A stretch of DNA of 64,000 nucleotides from assembly GCA_023405815.1 (NCBI GenBank), contig JAEXXM010000011.1:1-64000 (forward strand), in the 5' to 3' direction. The stretch is from Pseudomonadota bacterium (GTDB lineage Bacteria; Pseudomonadota; Alphaproteobacteria; Rhizobiales; Hyphomicrobiaceae). Position 1 is the first letter of the stretch; each line of letters opens with the position of its first letter. Below, one piece after another: positions 52,498-61,402 of this stretch. A program made the translations under genes and the position numbers. A model generated the notes under the pieces. It saw only the letters and a list, made by a program, of their open reading frames with translations. It was not told where the DNA came from and ran no database searches.

Positions 52498-53040
52498 TCA
52501 TTTGGCTTGCTTCTTCAGCCAATCTTGCAGACTGGCGATATCTGCCTCGTTTGCCTTGACGACGCCATCAGCAAGCTTCTTGACCTCCGTGTCCTTGCCG
52601 AACACCAGCACGACCTTGGCCATGTCAACCGCGGCTTGATGCTGAACGAGGAGCCGCTTGGCAAAGTCGACATCGACATCGCCAGAAAAGGATAGCGCCA
52701 GATCCTTCTGCATTCTGGCGATCACCCCGTTCATGGCTTGGCTCGCGGGACCGGTATCGCCCTCGGGCTGCATGGCCATGCCGCCGCCCATCATCTTGCC
52801 GTGCATCTCGTGCATCATCTTCATCATGGGCATGCCCTTGCCACCCATCATGCAATTCATGCCCCCCATCTGGGGTGGCGCAGTTTCCTGAGCCTTGTCC
52901 GACGGTGCCGGAGGCGCAGGCGCAGTCACCCCTCCTGGGTGATGACCTTCGTGCTCCGATTGGGCGAAGGCGCCGAACGATCCGGCTGCGATCAAACCTG
53001 CTGTAATCAGCGCGATCCACGTGTTTCTGGCTGGAGACAT
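52498..53040 (-). CDS. DUF305 secreted Met-rich protein
   Basis: The protein has 180 residues. A signal peptide (about 1-26) and a His/Pro/Ala linker (HEGHHPGG) lead to a Met-rich stretch of residues 64-87 with MNCMMGGKGMPMMKMMHEMH and further Met, typical of copper(I) binding. The C-terminal DUF305 domain (about 95-175) has FAKRLLVQHQAAVDMAKVVL and the His-x-x-x-x-x-Met pattern. Family members are periplasmic and linked to copper tolerance. Together with DUF5676 it forms a small copper module between two direct repeats. Confidence 0.85.
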   Translation of the reverse strand: MSPARNTWIALITAGLIAAGSFGAFAQSEHEGHHPGGVTAPAPPAPSDKAQETAPPQMGGMNCMMGGKGMPMMKMMHEMHGKMMGGGMAMQPEGDTGPASQAMNGVIARMQKDLALSFSGDVDVDFAKRLLVQHQAAVDMAKVVLVFGKDTEVKKLADGVVKANEADIASLQDWLKKQAK

Positions 53041-53253
53041 GATTACACTCCTTGCATCGCTCGAGCGGGCGCTGTCGCGGGGGGGGCGGCTTCGGGCTCT
53101 CAGCGCGACGGGAACTGCCTGCTCACCTGCATCGGTTCCGACGAGACGGCCTCTGCATATGCGCTAGACTAGGTATTTGGCGGCCAATGCATGTTGACCG
53201 AGGTCAATCCGTGCCTATGCCATAATGCGTCCTACCCCGCGAGGGAGCTTGGC

Positions 53254-53292
53254 CGACGCTATTCGGCCTTCGCGCTGTCTCGATACCGTTGA
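53254..53292 (+). pseudogene. Duplicated 3' end of the OmpA-like gene at 51145
   Basis: This reads RRYSAFALSRYR then stop. The gene at 51145 ends YSAFALTRFR, so the 3' end of that gene or a homologue is present a second time. It includes the exact 20-bp repeat at 53258-53277. No start or upstream part is visible, so it is a remnant, or the original end displaced by an insertion. Confidence 0.65.
53258..53277 (+). repeat. 20-bp direct repeat, right copy
   Basis: The same 20 bases as at 52031-52050, in the same orientation, 1.2 kb further on. No integrase is visible between the copies. Confidence 0.7.
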
Positions 53293-53313
53293 GGCTGAAA
53301 GCTGGGTTCTGCC

Positions 53314-54561
53314 TTGCGCATCTCCATTCACACGCTCGGAACGCGCGGCGACATACAGCCGTACGTCGCTCTCGGCCTCGGACTGAAGGCTCGCGGACAC
53401 GAGGTGCGACTCACCGCTCCGCTGCAATTCCAGGCGATGGCGAAGGGCTACGGCCTAGACTTTGCCGGCCTGCCGGGCGAATTCCTCGATCTCATCGCGA
53501 CGCCCGAGGGCAAGGCAGCGCTGGCGAAGGGCAAAGGCTTCAGTGGAGGCCTGCGTCTGCTGAAGCACATTCGCCCGCTGATGCGCGACGTGCTCGATGG
53601 CGAATGGCAGTCGGCGCGAGAATTTGCGCCGGACATCATGGTGGCGCATCCGAAGTCGCTGGCGACGCCGCACATAGCCGAAAAGCTCGCGGCACCGTGG
53701 ATCCTCGCCTCGCCGCTGCCGGGCTTCACCGCAACGTCGGCATTCCCGACGCCGTTGTTGCCGTTCTCCAGCCTCGGACCGCTCAACCGGATGAGCCACA
53801 GCCTCGCGACAAGAAGCGCGAGCGTGCTGTTCGGCGGCTTGCTCCGCGAGTGGCGCCGCGCAGCGCTCGGTCTGTCGTCCGGATCGCCTCCTCTGCCGAT
53901 GGCCACCGTCTATGCCTACAGCCCTCACGTGCTGCCGCGCCCGGCAGATTGGGGAAGCGACGTACTGGTGAGCGGCTATTGGTTTCTCGACCACCCCGAC
54001 TGGCATCCCGACCCCGATCTTGCGGCGTTCCTCGGCTCAGGCGAGCCGCCGGTCTACATCGGCTTTGGCAGCATGCCGGGGCTCGACCCCGAGCGACTGA
54101 CGCAGATTTGCATCGAGGCGCTGGAGCGGAGTGGCCGGCGCGGCCTGCTCGCGACGGGAGGGGGTGCGCTTGTCGGGGCTGCGACCGCGCCGAGCATCAG
54201 GACGCTTTCCGAGGCGCCGCATGATCGTCTGTTTCCCTACGTCAGCGCCGTGGTCCACCACGGCGGAGCCGGAACGACCGGGGCCGCGTTGCGTGCGGGG
54301 AAGCCGACCGCTGCATTCCCGTTTTTCGGAGATCAACCGTTCTGGGCACGCCGGATCGTCAGCCTCGGCGTCGGTCCGCTTGCGCCGGATATCAAGCACT
54401 TGAGCGTCGCCCGCCTGACCGAGGCAATCATCGCTATGGATGATGCTGCGATGAAAGAGCGGGCGTCCGTGCTCGGCCGAGCCATTCGCGGCGAGGATGG
54501 CGTCGCGGCGGCGATCGGCTTCATCGAGGAAACCTGCCGCCGGGGGCGCTTGGGCCGCTAG
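53314..54561 (+). CDS. GT1-family glycosyltransferase (UGT/sterol-glucosyltransferase-like)
   Basis: The protein has 415 residues. The N-terminal Rossmann-like half begins MRISIHTLGTRGDIQPYVAL, typical of the group transferring UDP- or dTDP-sugars to lipids or sterols. The C-terminal half has GFGSMPGLDPERLTQI and VVHHGGAGTTGAALRAGKPT, the nucleotide-sugar-binding signature. The start is TTG; no alternative ATG keeps the conserved N-terminus. The product could glycosylate hopanoids, carotenoids or other lipids; no acceptor gene is near. Confidence 0.87.
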   Translation: MRISIHTLGTRGDIQPYVALGLGLKARGHEVRLTAPLQFQAMAKGYGLDFAGLPGEFLDLIATPEGKAALAKGKGFSGGLRLLKHIRPLMRDVLDGEWQSAREFAPDIMVAHPKSLATPHIAEKLAAPWILASPLPGFTATSAFPTPLLPFSSLGPLNRMSHSLATRSASVLFGGLLREWRRAALGLSSGSPPLPMATVYAYSPHVLPRPADWGSDVLVSGYWFLDHPDWHPDPDLAAFLGSGEPPVYIGFGSMPGLDPERLTQICIEALERSGRRGLLATGGGALVGAATAPSIRTLSEAPHDRLFPYVSAVVHHGGAGTTGAALRAGKPTAAFPFFGDQPFWARRIVSLGVGPLAPDIKHLSVARLTEAIIAMDDAAMKERASVLGRAIRGEDGVAAAIGFIEETCRRGRLGR

Positions 54562-54654
54562 CGCGCAGCGTTTGCGCGTGCGCCCGATTGTGATCCAGAA
54601 TAGTGCCTCATGCTGATGAGCGGATGATCTTCCTGGTGCGCGTGGAGGACGACC

Positions 54655-55020
54655 GTGCCCAAGCTGGCAGTCGTTCTAGTAGTGCTGAGCGCTCTCATTT
54701 GCCCGCGAGCGGCGCGGGCAGAGGCCGTCTACGAGTTCGTCACCCGTTGCCGACAAGAGCGCCTCGCGGACTGCTTCGCGCTGATCGGCGATCGGCTTGC
54801 CCGGCTGGATACCGGGGCCAGGCCGCGTATCTGTCTGCCGCGCGCCTTTGGCGGGATGATGCTCGATGGCGGCGTCGTGCCGGTATCGCTGCTGGAGCAT
54901 GTGCGGGTGAAGCTTTCCGCGGCGCGCTTCGGACAGGCCGGGGCCGAGACGGATGACGTGATTGCGAGCATCGTCAACGGGATCTACCCGTGCGGCTCGG
55001 ATCGCGCCGGGCTGAGGTAG
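54655..55020 (+). CDS. Small secreted Rap1a/Tai-like protein
   Basis: This 121-residue protein has a signal peptide (about 1-22, ending ARA). The mature part carries four cysteines in the order TRCRQE, ADCFALIG, RICLPRAF and YPCGS. A helical protein with this spacing resembles the Rap1a/Tai family, which in Serratia comprises immunity proteins for type VI amidase effectors and elsewhere has unknown roles. No effector gene is nearby, so an immunity function is not supported here. The GTG start is preceded by GGAGGACGACC. Confidence 0.55.
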   Translation: MPKLAVVLVVLSALICPRAARAEAVYEFVTRCRQERLADCFALIGDRLARLDTGARPRICLPRAFGGMMLDGGVVPVSLLEHVRVKLSAARFGQAGAETDDVIASIVNGIYPCGSDRAGLR

Positions 55021-55188
55021 GGCGCCGGCGCCCCCGGGACCAGGAGCGTGCTCCCTGTGGGGAGGCAGCCGCCGGCACTGCGGCAAAGCCCGGGCTTCAC
55101 ATTTGCGGCCGAAGCCTCTAGGCATGCGGCAACCTTGGGCCGGGTGGACCGCCGGCCCTCCCACCCCATAGCTCCGAGACCAGCAACC

Positions 55189-56286
<1,098 letters not shown>

Positions 56287-56420
56287 GGCACGGCCGGCTT
56301 TAACGCTTGTGGAAAACTCGCGGCGGCGGGCGTGGAAGCGGCTCCCGTCACGGGCTATTGGCAGCGCTCCGCGTCAGTCCCATATGCCCTCCATCGCCAA
56401 TAAACATGGAGGGTTCCGAC

Positions 56421-56603
56421 ATGCAGGCGATGGAAGTCGAGGAGCACGCACGCAAACTGCGCGAGGCACAGGGCGACAAAGCTCTGGCCCATGCCGCTCA
56501 AAAGGCTCGGGATTTCGAGCACCAAGGGAACACAATCGAGGCGCAGACTTGGCGTCGAATTGAAGCGGCGTTGCGACAAATGCAGGGCCCGCGCGTTAGC
56601 TAG
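56421..56603 (+). CDS. Small helical protein, unknown
   Basis: This 60-residue protein is short, charged and fully helical (MQAMEVEEHARKLREAQGDK). ATG 56421 has GGAGGG nine bases upstream, so this start is preferred over ATG 56406, which overlaps that ribosome-binding site. It has no signal or membrane segment and lies 135 bp downstream of ychF on the same strand. No family is recognised, but the strong ribosome-binding site favours a real gene. Confidence 0.62.
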   Translation: MQAMEVEEHARKLREAQGDKALAHAAQKARDFEHQGNTIEAQTWRRIEAALRQMQGPRVS

Positions 56604-56626
56604 CAACAGCTCAGCCAGGAAACGCA

Positions 56627-56654
56627 GGAACAGCGGCGCGTCCGCTGCTGTTCC
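56627..56654. other. Inverted repeat (GGAACAGC stem) between two small genes
   Basis: GGAACAGC at 56627-56634 pairs with GCTGTTCC at 56647-56654. The arm resembles the right arm of the shared dyad, but spacing and context differ, and it could equally be a transcription terminator for the gene ending at 56603. Confidence 0.5.
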
Positions 56655-56673
56655 TTCATTACGGGACAGGATC

Positions 56674-56940
56674 ATGAAGAGAATTGCCAAGGGGATTTTC
56701 ATTGCCACGACGGGTGTCGCGGCGTTCAGCGCCGTCGCGCTCGCGGATATGACGACCTCCGCCGATACTCCCAAATCGTCCACGCCGCCGGCCGTTACCA
56801 CCGGAAGCATCTCGAGCGAGCCGACGTTCGAGCAGCGCATGAGCGAGTGCATGGCGATCTGGGACAAGGGCACTCACATGACGAAGGAGCAGTGGCGGCG
56901 CTCGTGCAGGACCACGCTGCAGAGCCTGGCGACGAATTGA
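56674..56940 (+). CDS. Small secreted protein, unknown
   Basis: This 88-residue protein has a signal peptide (residues 1-25, ending VALA). Thr/Ser/Pro-rich residues follow, and then FEQRMSECMAIWDKGTHMTK, followed by EQWRRSCRTTLQSLA with two Cys. The ATG lies behind ACAGGATC. A helical Trp/Cys motif with the same layout occurs in small periplasmic proteins of rhizobia; no function is known. Confidence 0.68.
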   Translation: MKRIAKGIFIATTGVAAFSAVALADMTTSADTPKSSTPPAVTTGSISSEPTFEQRMSECMAIWDKGTHMTKEQWRRSCRTTLQSLATN

Positions 56941-56953
56941 TCTGCCCGGCGGT

Positions 56954-57688
56954 TCAGCCGTTCTGGGCGCGTTGGCCGTAGGTTTTGAAGCGTTCGAGAA
57001 CGCGGGCCATTTCCTCGTCTGGCAGGATGTGGGGCTCACCGAGCGTCAGCACTTTTGAGTACTGCTCTGCGAGCACCTCGACCTCGTGTGCAAGCTCGAG
57101 TGCAGAAGCCAGATCCTTTCCGATGGCGATCTGTCCGTGATTGGCCATGAGACAGGCGTTGCGTTCGGCAAGCCCGCCGGCAACGTGCTTCGCCAGCTCG
57201 TCCGTGCCGAACGTGTCGTAAGGCACGAGCGGGATGTCCATGCCGCCCGCCACAGCGACCATGTAGTGGAACGCCGGAATGGGCTTGTGGGCGCAGGCTA
57301 ACACGGTTGCGTAGAGCGAGTGGGTGTGGACAACGGCATTCATATCGGGGCGCGCATTGTAGGCGGCGAGATGGAAGCGCCATTCGCTCGACGGCTTGCG
57401 CAGCGACTTGCTAGGCAGCGTTCCCTTCGCGGTGATGAAGACGATATCGCGCGGCTTGATCGTCTCGTATGCCATGCCGGTCGGCGTGATGAGCATGCCG
57501 CCCTTCCAGCGGCACGAGACATTCCCGGAGCGGCCGGGTGAAAGTCCAGAACGGCTCATGGCGAGCGCCGTCTCGATGACGGCGCGGCGCGCGAGCTTCT
57601 CGGCTTCGTCTTTCGACTTCGATTTCTGCTTGGCCTTTTTCACGCTCGGCAACCCGCGGCAAAGGAACTGCGGCGCACACACTGCCAC
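56954..57688 (-). CDS. Class II aldolase/adducin-family protein (probable Ald2)
   Basis: The protein has up to 244 residues. It has the zinc-binding His pair in VVHTHSLYATVLAC, a further His in AFHYMVAVAGG or MANHGQIAIG, and the fuculose-phosphate-aldolase N-terminal pattern SPGRSGNVSCRWKGGMLITP. It follows mtnA by 36 bp on the same strand. In other bacteria such a pair cleaves 5-deoxyribulose-1-phosphate or 5-methylthioribulose-1-phosphate into dihydroxyacetone phosphate and an aldehyde. The start is uncertain: GTG 57688 or GTG 57643 (VKKAKQ), neither with a good ribosome-binding site. Confidence 0.85.
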   Translation of the reverse strand: MAVCAPQFLCRGLPSVKKAKQKSKSKDEAEKLARRAVIETALAMSRSGLSPGRSGNVSCRWKGGMLITPTGMAYETIKPRDIVFITAKGTLPSKSLRKPSSEWRFHLAAYNARPDMNAVVHTHSLYATVLACAHKPIPAFHYMVAVAGGMDIPLVPYDTFGTDELAKHVAGGLAERNACLMANHGQIAIGKDLASALELAHEVEVLAEQYSKVLTLGEPHILPDEEMARVLERFKTYGQRAQNG

Positions 57689-57724
57689 AGGTTCTTTGGC
57701 AGAAATATAAAAGGTTGTAGCAGC

Positions 57725-58819
57725 CTATTTCGCTGCCCGCTCCGGGTAGAGGGACAGCAACCCTTCGCGGGTCGCCGGGCATACGCCGCGCTCGGTGATG
57801 AAGCCGGTGACGAGGCGCGCGGGGGTGACGTCGAACGCCGGGTTGCCGGCGGGCGAGCCGGGGGCGGCGATCTCGACGGTGACGACACTGCCGTCGGGCA
57901 GACGGCCGGGCATCTTCAGGACCTCGTCGGATGAGCGTTCCTCGATCGGTATCGACATGCCCTCGGAAAGCGTCCAGTCGATGGTCGAGTGCGGCAGCGC
58001 GACGTAGAACGGGACATCATTGTCCTTTGCCGCCAATGCTTTGAGATAGGTTCCGATCTTGTTGGCGACGTCGCCGTTGGCGGCGACACGGTCGGTGCCG
58101 ACGATGACGATGTCGACCTTGCCGTGCTGCATCAGGTGTCCGCCCGCATTGTCGACCACGATGGTGTGGGGCACGCCATGGCTGCCGAGCTCGTAGGCGG
58201 TGAGCGAGGCGCCCTGGTTGCGGGGACGGGTCTCGTCGACCCAGACATGCAGCGGCACGCCAGCATCGTGCGCCTGGTAGACAGGCGACGTTGCCGTGCC
58301 CCAGTCGACGCAGGCGAGCCAACCGGCGTTGCAGTGGGTCAGCACCTCGACGGGCGCGGCGCCCTTTTTCTTGGCGATGTCCTCGATCAACTTTTTGCCG
58401 TGGACGCCGATGAGGCGGCAGGTCTCGACGTCGTCGTCACAAATCTGCGCCGCGCGCGCATAGGCGGCGGCGACGCACTCCTCGCGCGGCAGGTTCTGCA
58501 CCGCGCGGCGCATTTCCTCCAGCGCCCAGCGCAGGTTGATGGCCGTCGGCCGCTGCTTGGCGAGATAGGCGACGGCCTTGTCGATCGCCTCGTCGGAAGC
58601 ATCCTGGCGGATGGCCATGGCGAGGCCGTAGGCGGCGGTGGCGCCGATGAGCGGGGCGCCGCGGACTTGCATAGTCAGGATGGCGCGTGCCGCCTCCTCC
58701 ATGGACTTCAGCGGGATGACGGAGAACTCGTGCGGCAGCCGCGTCTGGTCGATGACCTCGACCGACCAGCCGTCAGAGGCGAGCCAGATCGTACGGTATG
58801 CCTTGCCATTGATTTTCAT
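57725..58819 (-). CDS. mtnA: Methylthioribose-1-phosphate isomerase
   Basis: The 364-residue enzyme converts 5-methylthioribose-1-phosphate (or 5-deoxyribose-1-phosphate) to the ribulose form. Catalytic residues are in RGAPLIGATAAYGLA, THCNAGWLACVDWGTA (Cys) and GTDRVAANGDVANKIGTY (Asp). It belongs to the eIF2B-like family but is the metabolic branch, given these motifs. It is three bases after the zinc-ribbon gene and upstream of the aldolase gene, in a probable operon beginning with apt. Confidence 0.94.
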   Translation of the reverse strand: MKINGKAYRTIWLASDGWSVEVIDQTRLPHEFSVIPLKSMEEAARAILTMQVRGAPLIGATAAYGLAMAIRQDASDEAIDKAVAYLAKQRPTAINLRWALEEMRRAVQNLPREECVAAAYARAAQICDDDVETCRLIGVHGKKLIEDIAKKKGAAPVEVLTHCNAGWLACVDWGTATSPVYQAHDAGVPLHVWVDETRPRNQGASLTAYELGSHGVPHTIVVDNAGGHLMQHGKVDIVIVGTDRVAANGDVANKIGTYLKALAAKDNDVPFYVALPHSTIDWTLSEGMSIPIEERSSDEVLKMPGRLPDGSVVTVEIAAPGSPAGNPAFDVTPARLVTGFITERGVCPATREGLLSLYPERAAK

Positions 58820-58822
58820 CGT

Positions 58823-59059
58823 TCACTCACCGCCGGGCATGGTCGGAGACATGGGTATGTGGATGGTGTGCTCGAGGCCGCAAGAGGAGCAGGAGAGCGC
58901 GTACCACTCGGCGTAGGGCCGCGTCGAGCGGTCCTCGATGGCGAGGCCCTTTGCCTCGCACACCGGGCAGGCGACCGGCTCGAACGGAGCCAAGCGCCAG
59001 CCGGCAATGCGGGCCAGCGCCTCGCGGACCTTGTCAGCGGGGAGGGAATTTCCCGGCAA
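58823..59059 (-). CDS. Small zinc-ribbon protein in the methylthioadenosine-salvage operon
   Basis: The protein has 78 residues with two Cys pairs, CPVC at about residues 36-39 and CSSC at about 61-64, spaced for one zinc ribbon. The N-terminal 30 residues (PADKVREALARIAGWRLAPF) are helical. There is no signal peptide. It sits with three bases on either side between apt and mtnA, so it is almost certainly co-translated. No function is known; it may assist an enzyme or be a regulator of the pathway. Confidence 0.72.
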   Translation of the reverse strand: MPGNSLPADKVREALARIAGWRLAPFEPVACPVCEAKGLAIEDRSTRPYAEWYALSCSSCGLEHTIHIPMSPTMPGGE

Positions 59060-59062
59060 AGC

Positions 59063-59593
59063 CTAGTGGCCCTCGAACGCCATCAGCGCGTGGGTGCGGA
59101 TGCCGTGGCTGCGCAGCAGGTCGAGGCCGCCGAGATCGGGCAGATCGACGAGGAAGGCGGCGCCGGCAACGAGGCCGCCGGTACGGCTGATGAGCTTTGC
59201 CGCTGCCTCGGCGGTGCCGCCGGTGGCGATGAGGTCATCGACGATGAGGATGCGCTCGCCCGGCTTGATGGCGTCGGCGTGGATCTCGATGATGTCGACG
59301 CCGTACTCGAGCGTGTACTGCTGGCCTATGGTCTTCCAGGGGAGCTTGCCCTTCTTGCGGATGGGGATGAAGCCGCATGAGAGACGATCGGCGACGGCGC
59401 CGCCGAGAATGAAGCCACGTGCCTCGATGCCGGCGACGGCGTCGATCTTGTCGTCCATGTAAGGGGCTGCCATGGCCTCGATGGCCGTCTTGAATCCCTT
59501 CGCGTTGCCCATCAACGTCGTCACGTCGCGAAAGAGGATTCCCGGCTTCGGGTAATCCGGAATAGTGCGCACAAGGTGCCGCAAGTCGCTCAA
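59063..59593 (-). CDS. apt: Adenine phosphoribosyltransferase
   Basis: The 176-residue enzyme makes AMP from adenine and PRPP. Family segments are IPDYPKPGILFRDVTTLMGN, AGIEARGFILGGAVA and the PRPP loop RILIVDDLIATGGTAEA. It is the first gene of the salvage operon: adenine is released when methylthioadenosine or 5'-deoxyadenosine is cleaved. No phosphorylase (mtnP) is in the window. Confidence 0.96.
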   Translation of the reverse strand: MSDLRHLVRTIPDYPKPGILFRDVTTLMGNAKGFKTAIEAMAAPYMDDKIDAVAGIEARGFILGGAVADRLSCGFIPIRKKGKLPWKTIGQQYTLEYGVDIIEIHADAIKPGERILIVDDLIATGGTAEAAAKLISRTGGLVAGAAFLVDLPDLGGLDLLRSHGIRTHALMAFEGH

Positions 59594-59745
59594 GTCAAAC
59601 CCCTCCCCGCCAAATTACGGGCGCAAAATAGCAATATCGAACAGAAGGCGGTAGGCGTTTTACCGCCCCCACTGCTGACATTGCCTAGAGGCCGCTTTCG
59701 CCCATTCAGGGCGAGAGCGGGCTGTATTTCTTGGAGGCTTTACAC

Positions 59746-60126
59746 GTGGCCAGCGTTGATTTCCCCCTCTCGGCGGACGAGGGCTCGGATGATCTTCCAC
59801 GTACATTGAGACGAGAGCGCGAGGCGCGCGAGCGAGCCAAGCGCGAGAAGGAGGCGAAGGCGCGCGCGGCGACGCTCACGCACGATTTCGGCGCCTCCGA
59901 CGTGCGGCATGGCGAGATGCTGTCGGCCGATGCCGGCTCCGGCGTGTCGGTGAACCGCTTCGACGTCTCGTTCGGCCACCTGATGATGTTCTCGATCAAG
60001 GCGGTGCTGGCCGCAGTACCCGCAATGATACTGCTCGGCATACTGCTGTGGTTTGCCGGGGCGCTGCTCAAGGCCTACTATCCGGAGCTGGTGCATATGC
60101 AGATCCACATCAGCTTCCCGAACTGA
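59746..60126 (+). CDS. Membrane protein with charged cytoplasmic N-terminus
   Basis: This 126-residue protein has a charged Arg/Glu/Ala helix (RREREARERAKREKEAKARA) at about residues 22-41 and one transmembrane helix at about 85-108, ending with a short hydrophilic tail. The GTG start is chosen because GGAGG lies nine bases upstream; an in-frame TTG at 59731 is possible. It lies 18 bp upstream of the DMP19-like gene on the same strand. No family is recognised. Confidence 0.65.
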   Translation: MASVDFPLSADEGSDDLPRTLRREREARERAKREKEAKARAATLTHDFGASDVRHGEMLSADAGSGVSVNRFDVSFGHLMMFSIKAVLAAVPAMILLGILLWFAGALLKAYYPELVHMQIHISFPN

Positions 60127-60144
60127 GGCGCTGGCGTTTCATCG

Positions 60145-61377
60145 ATGCGAACTTCGTGTGCGACAGGAATCCTTGCCGCGTGCGTCGTGCTGGTCGCGGC
60201 CGGTCTCGCAGTCGCGCGCGAGGCGACGGAGGACGGAAAGGGCTCGGAAAAGAAGAGGACCGATATCCTCGACGTTCGAGTTCCAATACAGTCCTACTCC
60301 AAGGATGTGAGCGACAACGGCTGCAAGCTGCGCGCGTCACCCAACGAGTCGTTCACGGAAGCGGACGCGGACATCCGCCATGTGCGCTTCGAGGATCTCA
60401 TCAGCGACGTGGTCGGCCGCTACGCGGTGCGCGCGATCGTCGATCCGCCGGCCGTGTTTCTCGCCTCGCTCGATGGGCTCGATCCCGAAATGCGCACGCT
60501 GGTTCTGCTCGATGTCCTGCACGACAGCCTCGGGCGCGACGGCCTGCATACATTCTTCTTCATGAAGGGCGGCGTGTTCGCCCCGAACATTCTTGAAGCC
60601 CTGAAAACTGCCGACATGGTGCGCGAGCACGCTCTATTCGCCGATGCGATGGCGCTGTTCGGGCCGCAGTATCCGGTGGAGGAGGAGGCGCGTGCAAGGT
60701 ACTTCTCCTACTCCTCGCTCGATACGCCGCTCAATGACTTCGACAAGCGGATGCTCAAGATTGCGGAGGCTTTTGGCTCGCGGGAGGCTTTCGGCAAGGC
60801 AATGACCGCCTATGTAGAGCGGACGCCGACGCTATGGACGCGCATCGAGTCGGAGCGCGCCCGCCTCGGCGAGATCGCGCGGCTGCGCTATCTCAACCAA
60901 GCGCTGATGGCGCGCACTCGAAACTGGGATACGTCCGATTCCGGATTCGTAGCCCAGCTCGCGGCCATGCCGAAGGAGCAGCGCTCGCTGCTGATGATGC
61001 ACATCTTCAACGCCGAGTTCGAGAACGGCGGCGTGCATCAGTTCTTCCTGAACTCATCCGGCGTGGTCGCGCCCGAGGTGTACGAGGCCTTCCTCGAGCT
61101 GGGGCTGGAGCGGCAGGCGGCGATCTTCAAGCGCGGGCTCGACATGCTCGGCGCCAAATACCAGCGCGACACGGTGAAACGCCGCGCGCGGTTCTTCGAC
61201 CATGCCGACTGGACAGACTGGGACAAACAGCTCGCGGGGCTGACGGACGAGCTCTACGCGCTCGACGGCGGTCCGACGGTCGTGCGGCTCAATGCCGGCG
61301 CGGCGATCGAAGGCGGCCCCGGGATCTGGCCGGCCATGGCCGTCTATGCGCGCAACAAGAACCTGCTGCCGTGCTGA
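60145..61377 (+). CDS. Exported protein with two DMP19/DUF4375-like domains
   Basis: The protein has 410 residues. The signal peptide (about 1-24) is followed by two related regions. The first (about 105-225) has GLHTFFFMKGGVFAPNILEA and the second (about 270-385) GVHQFFLNSSGVVAPEVYEA, the DMP19 signature of Gly-x-x-x-FF-x-Asn/Lys. Each is followed by a helix and by a Tyr/Arg-rich segment (YPVEEEARARYFSY; YQRDTVKRRARFFDH). The duplication is internal. The domain occurs in phage DNA-mimic proteins, but a signal peptide makes DNA mimicry unlikely here. Confidence 0.75.
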   Translation: MRTSCATGILAACVVLVAAGLAVAREATEDGKGSEKKRTDILDVRVPIQSYSKDVSDNGCKLRASPNESFTEADADIRHVRFEDLISDVVGRYAVRAIVDPPAVFLASLDGLDPEMRTLVLLDVLHDSLGRDGLHTFFFMKGGVFAPNILEALKTADMVREHALFADAMALFGPQYPVEEEARARYFSYSSLDTPLNDFDKRMLKIAEAFGSREAFGKAMTAYVERTPTLWTRIESERARLGEIARLRYLNQALMARTRNWDTSDSGFVAQLAAMPKEQRSLLMMHIFNAEFENGGVHQFFLNSSGVVAPEVYEAFLELGLERQAAIFKRGLDMLGAKYQRDTVKRRARFFDHADWTDWDKQLAGLTDELYALDGGPTVVRLNAGAAIEGGPGIWPAMAVYARNKNLLPC

Positions 61378-61402
61378 TCATGCCCGGCTGCCGGCGACGC
61401 GA

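Noticed and set aside
52066..53254. Complete mobile element around DUF5676/DUF305
   Set aside because: There is no integrase, transposase or inverted terminal repeat. Only the direct repeats and composition hint at transfer, so no mobile_element feature is listed.
54655..55020. Type VI secretion immunity protein
   Set aside because: The cysteine pattern resembles Rap1a/Tai, but there is no effector or secretion gene nearby, so only a loose family resemblance is reported.
56627..56654. GGAACAGC inverted repeat as a seventh copy of the shared dyad
   Set aside because: The arms are 12 bp apart and in reversed order compared with the dyad, and the left arm TGTNNC is missing. A terminator hairpin is a simpler reading.
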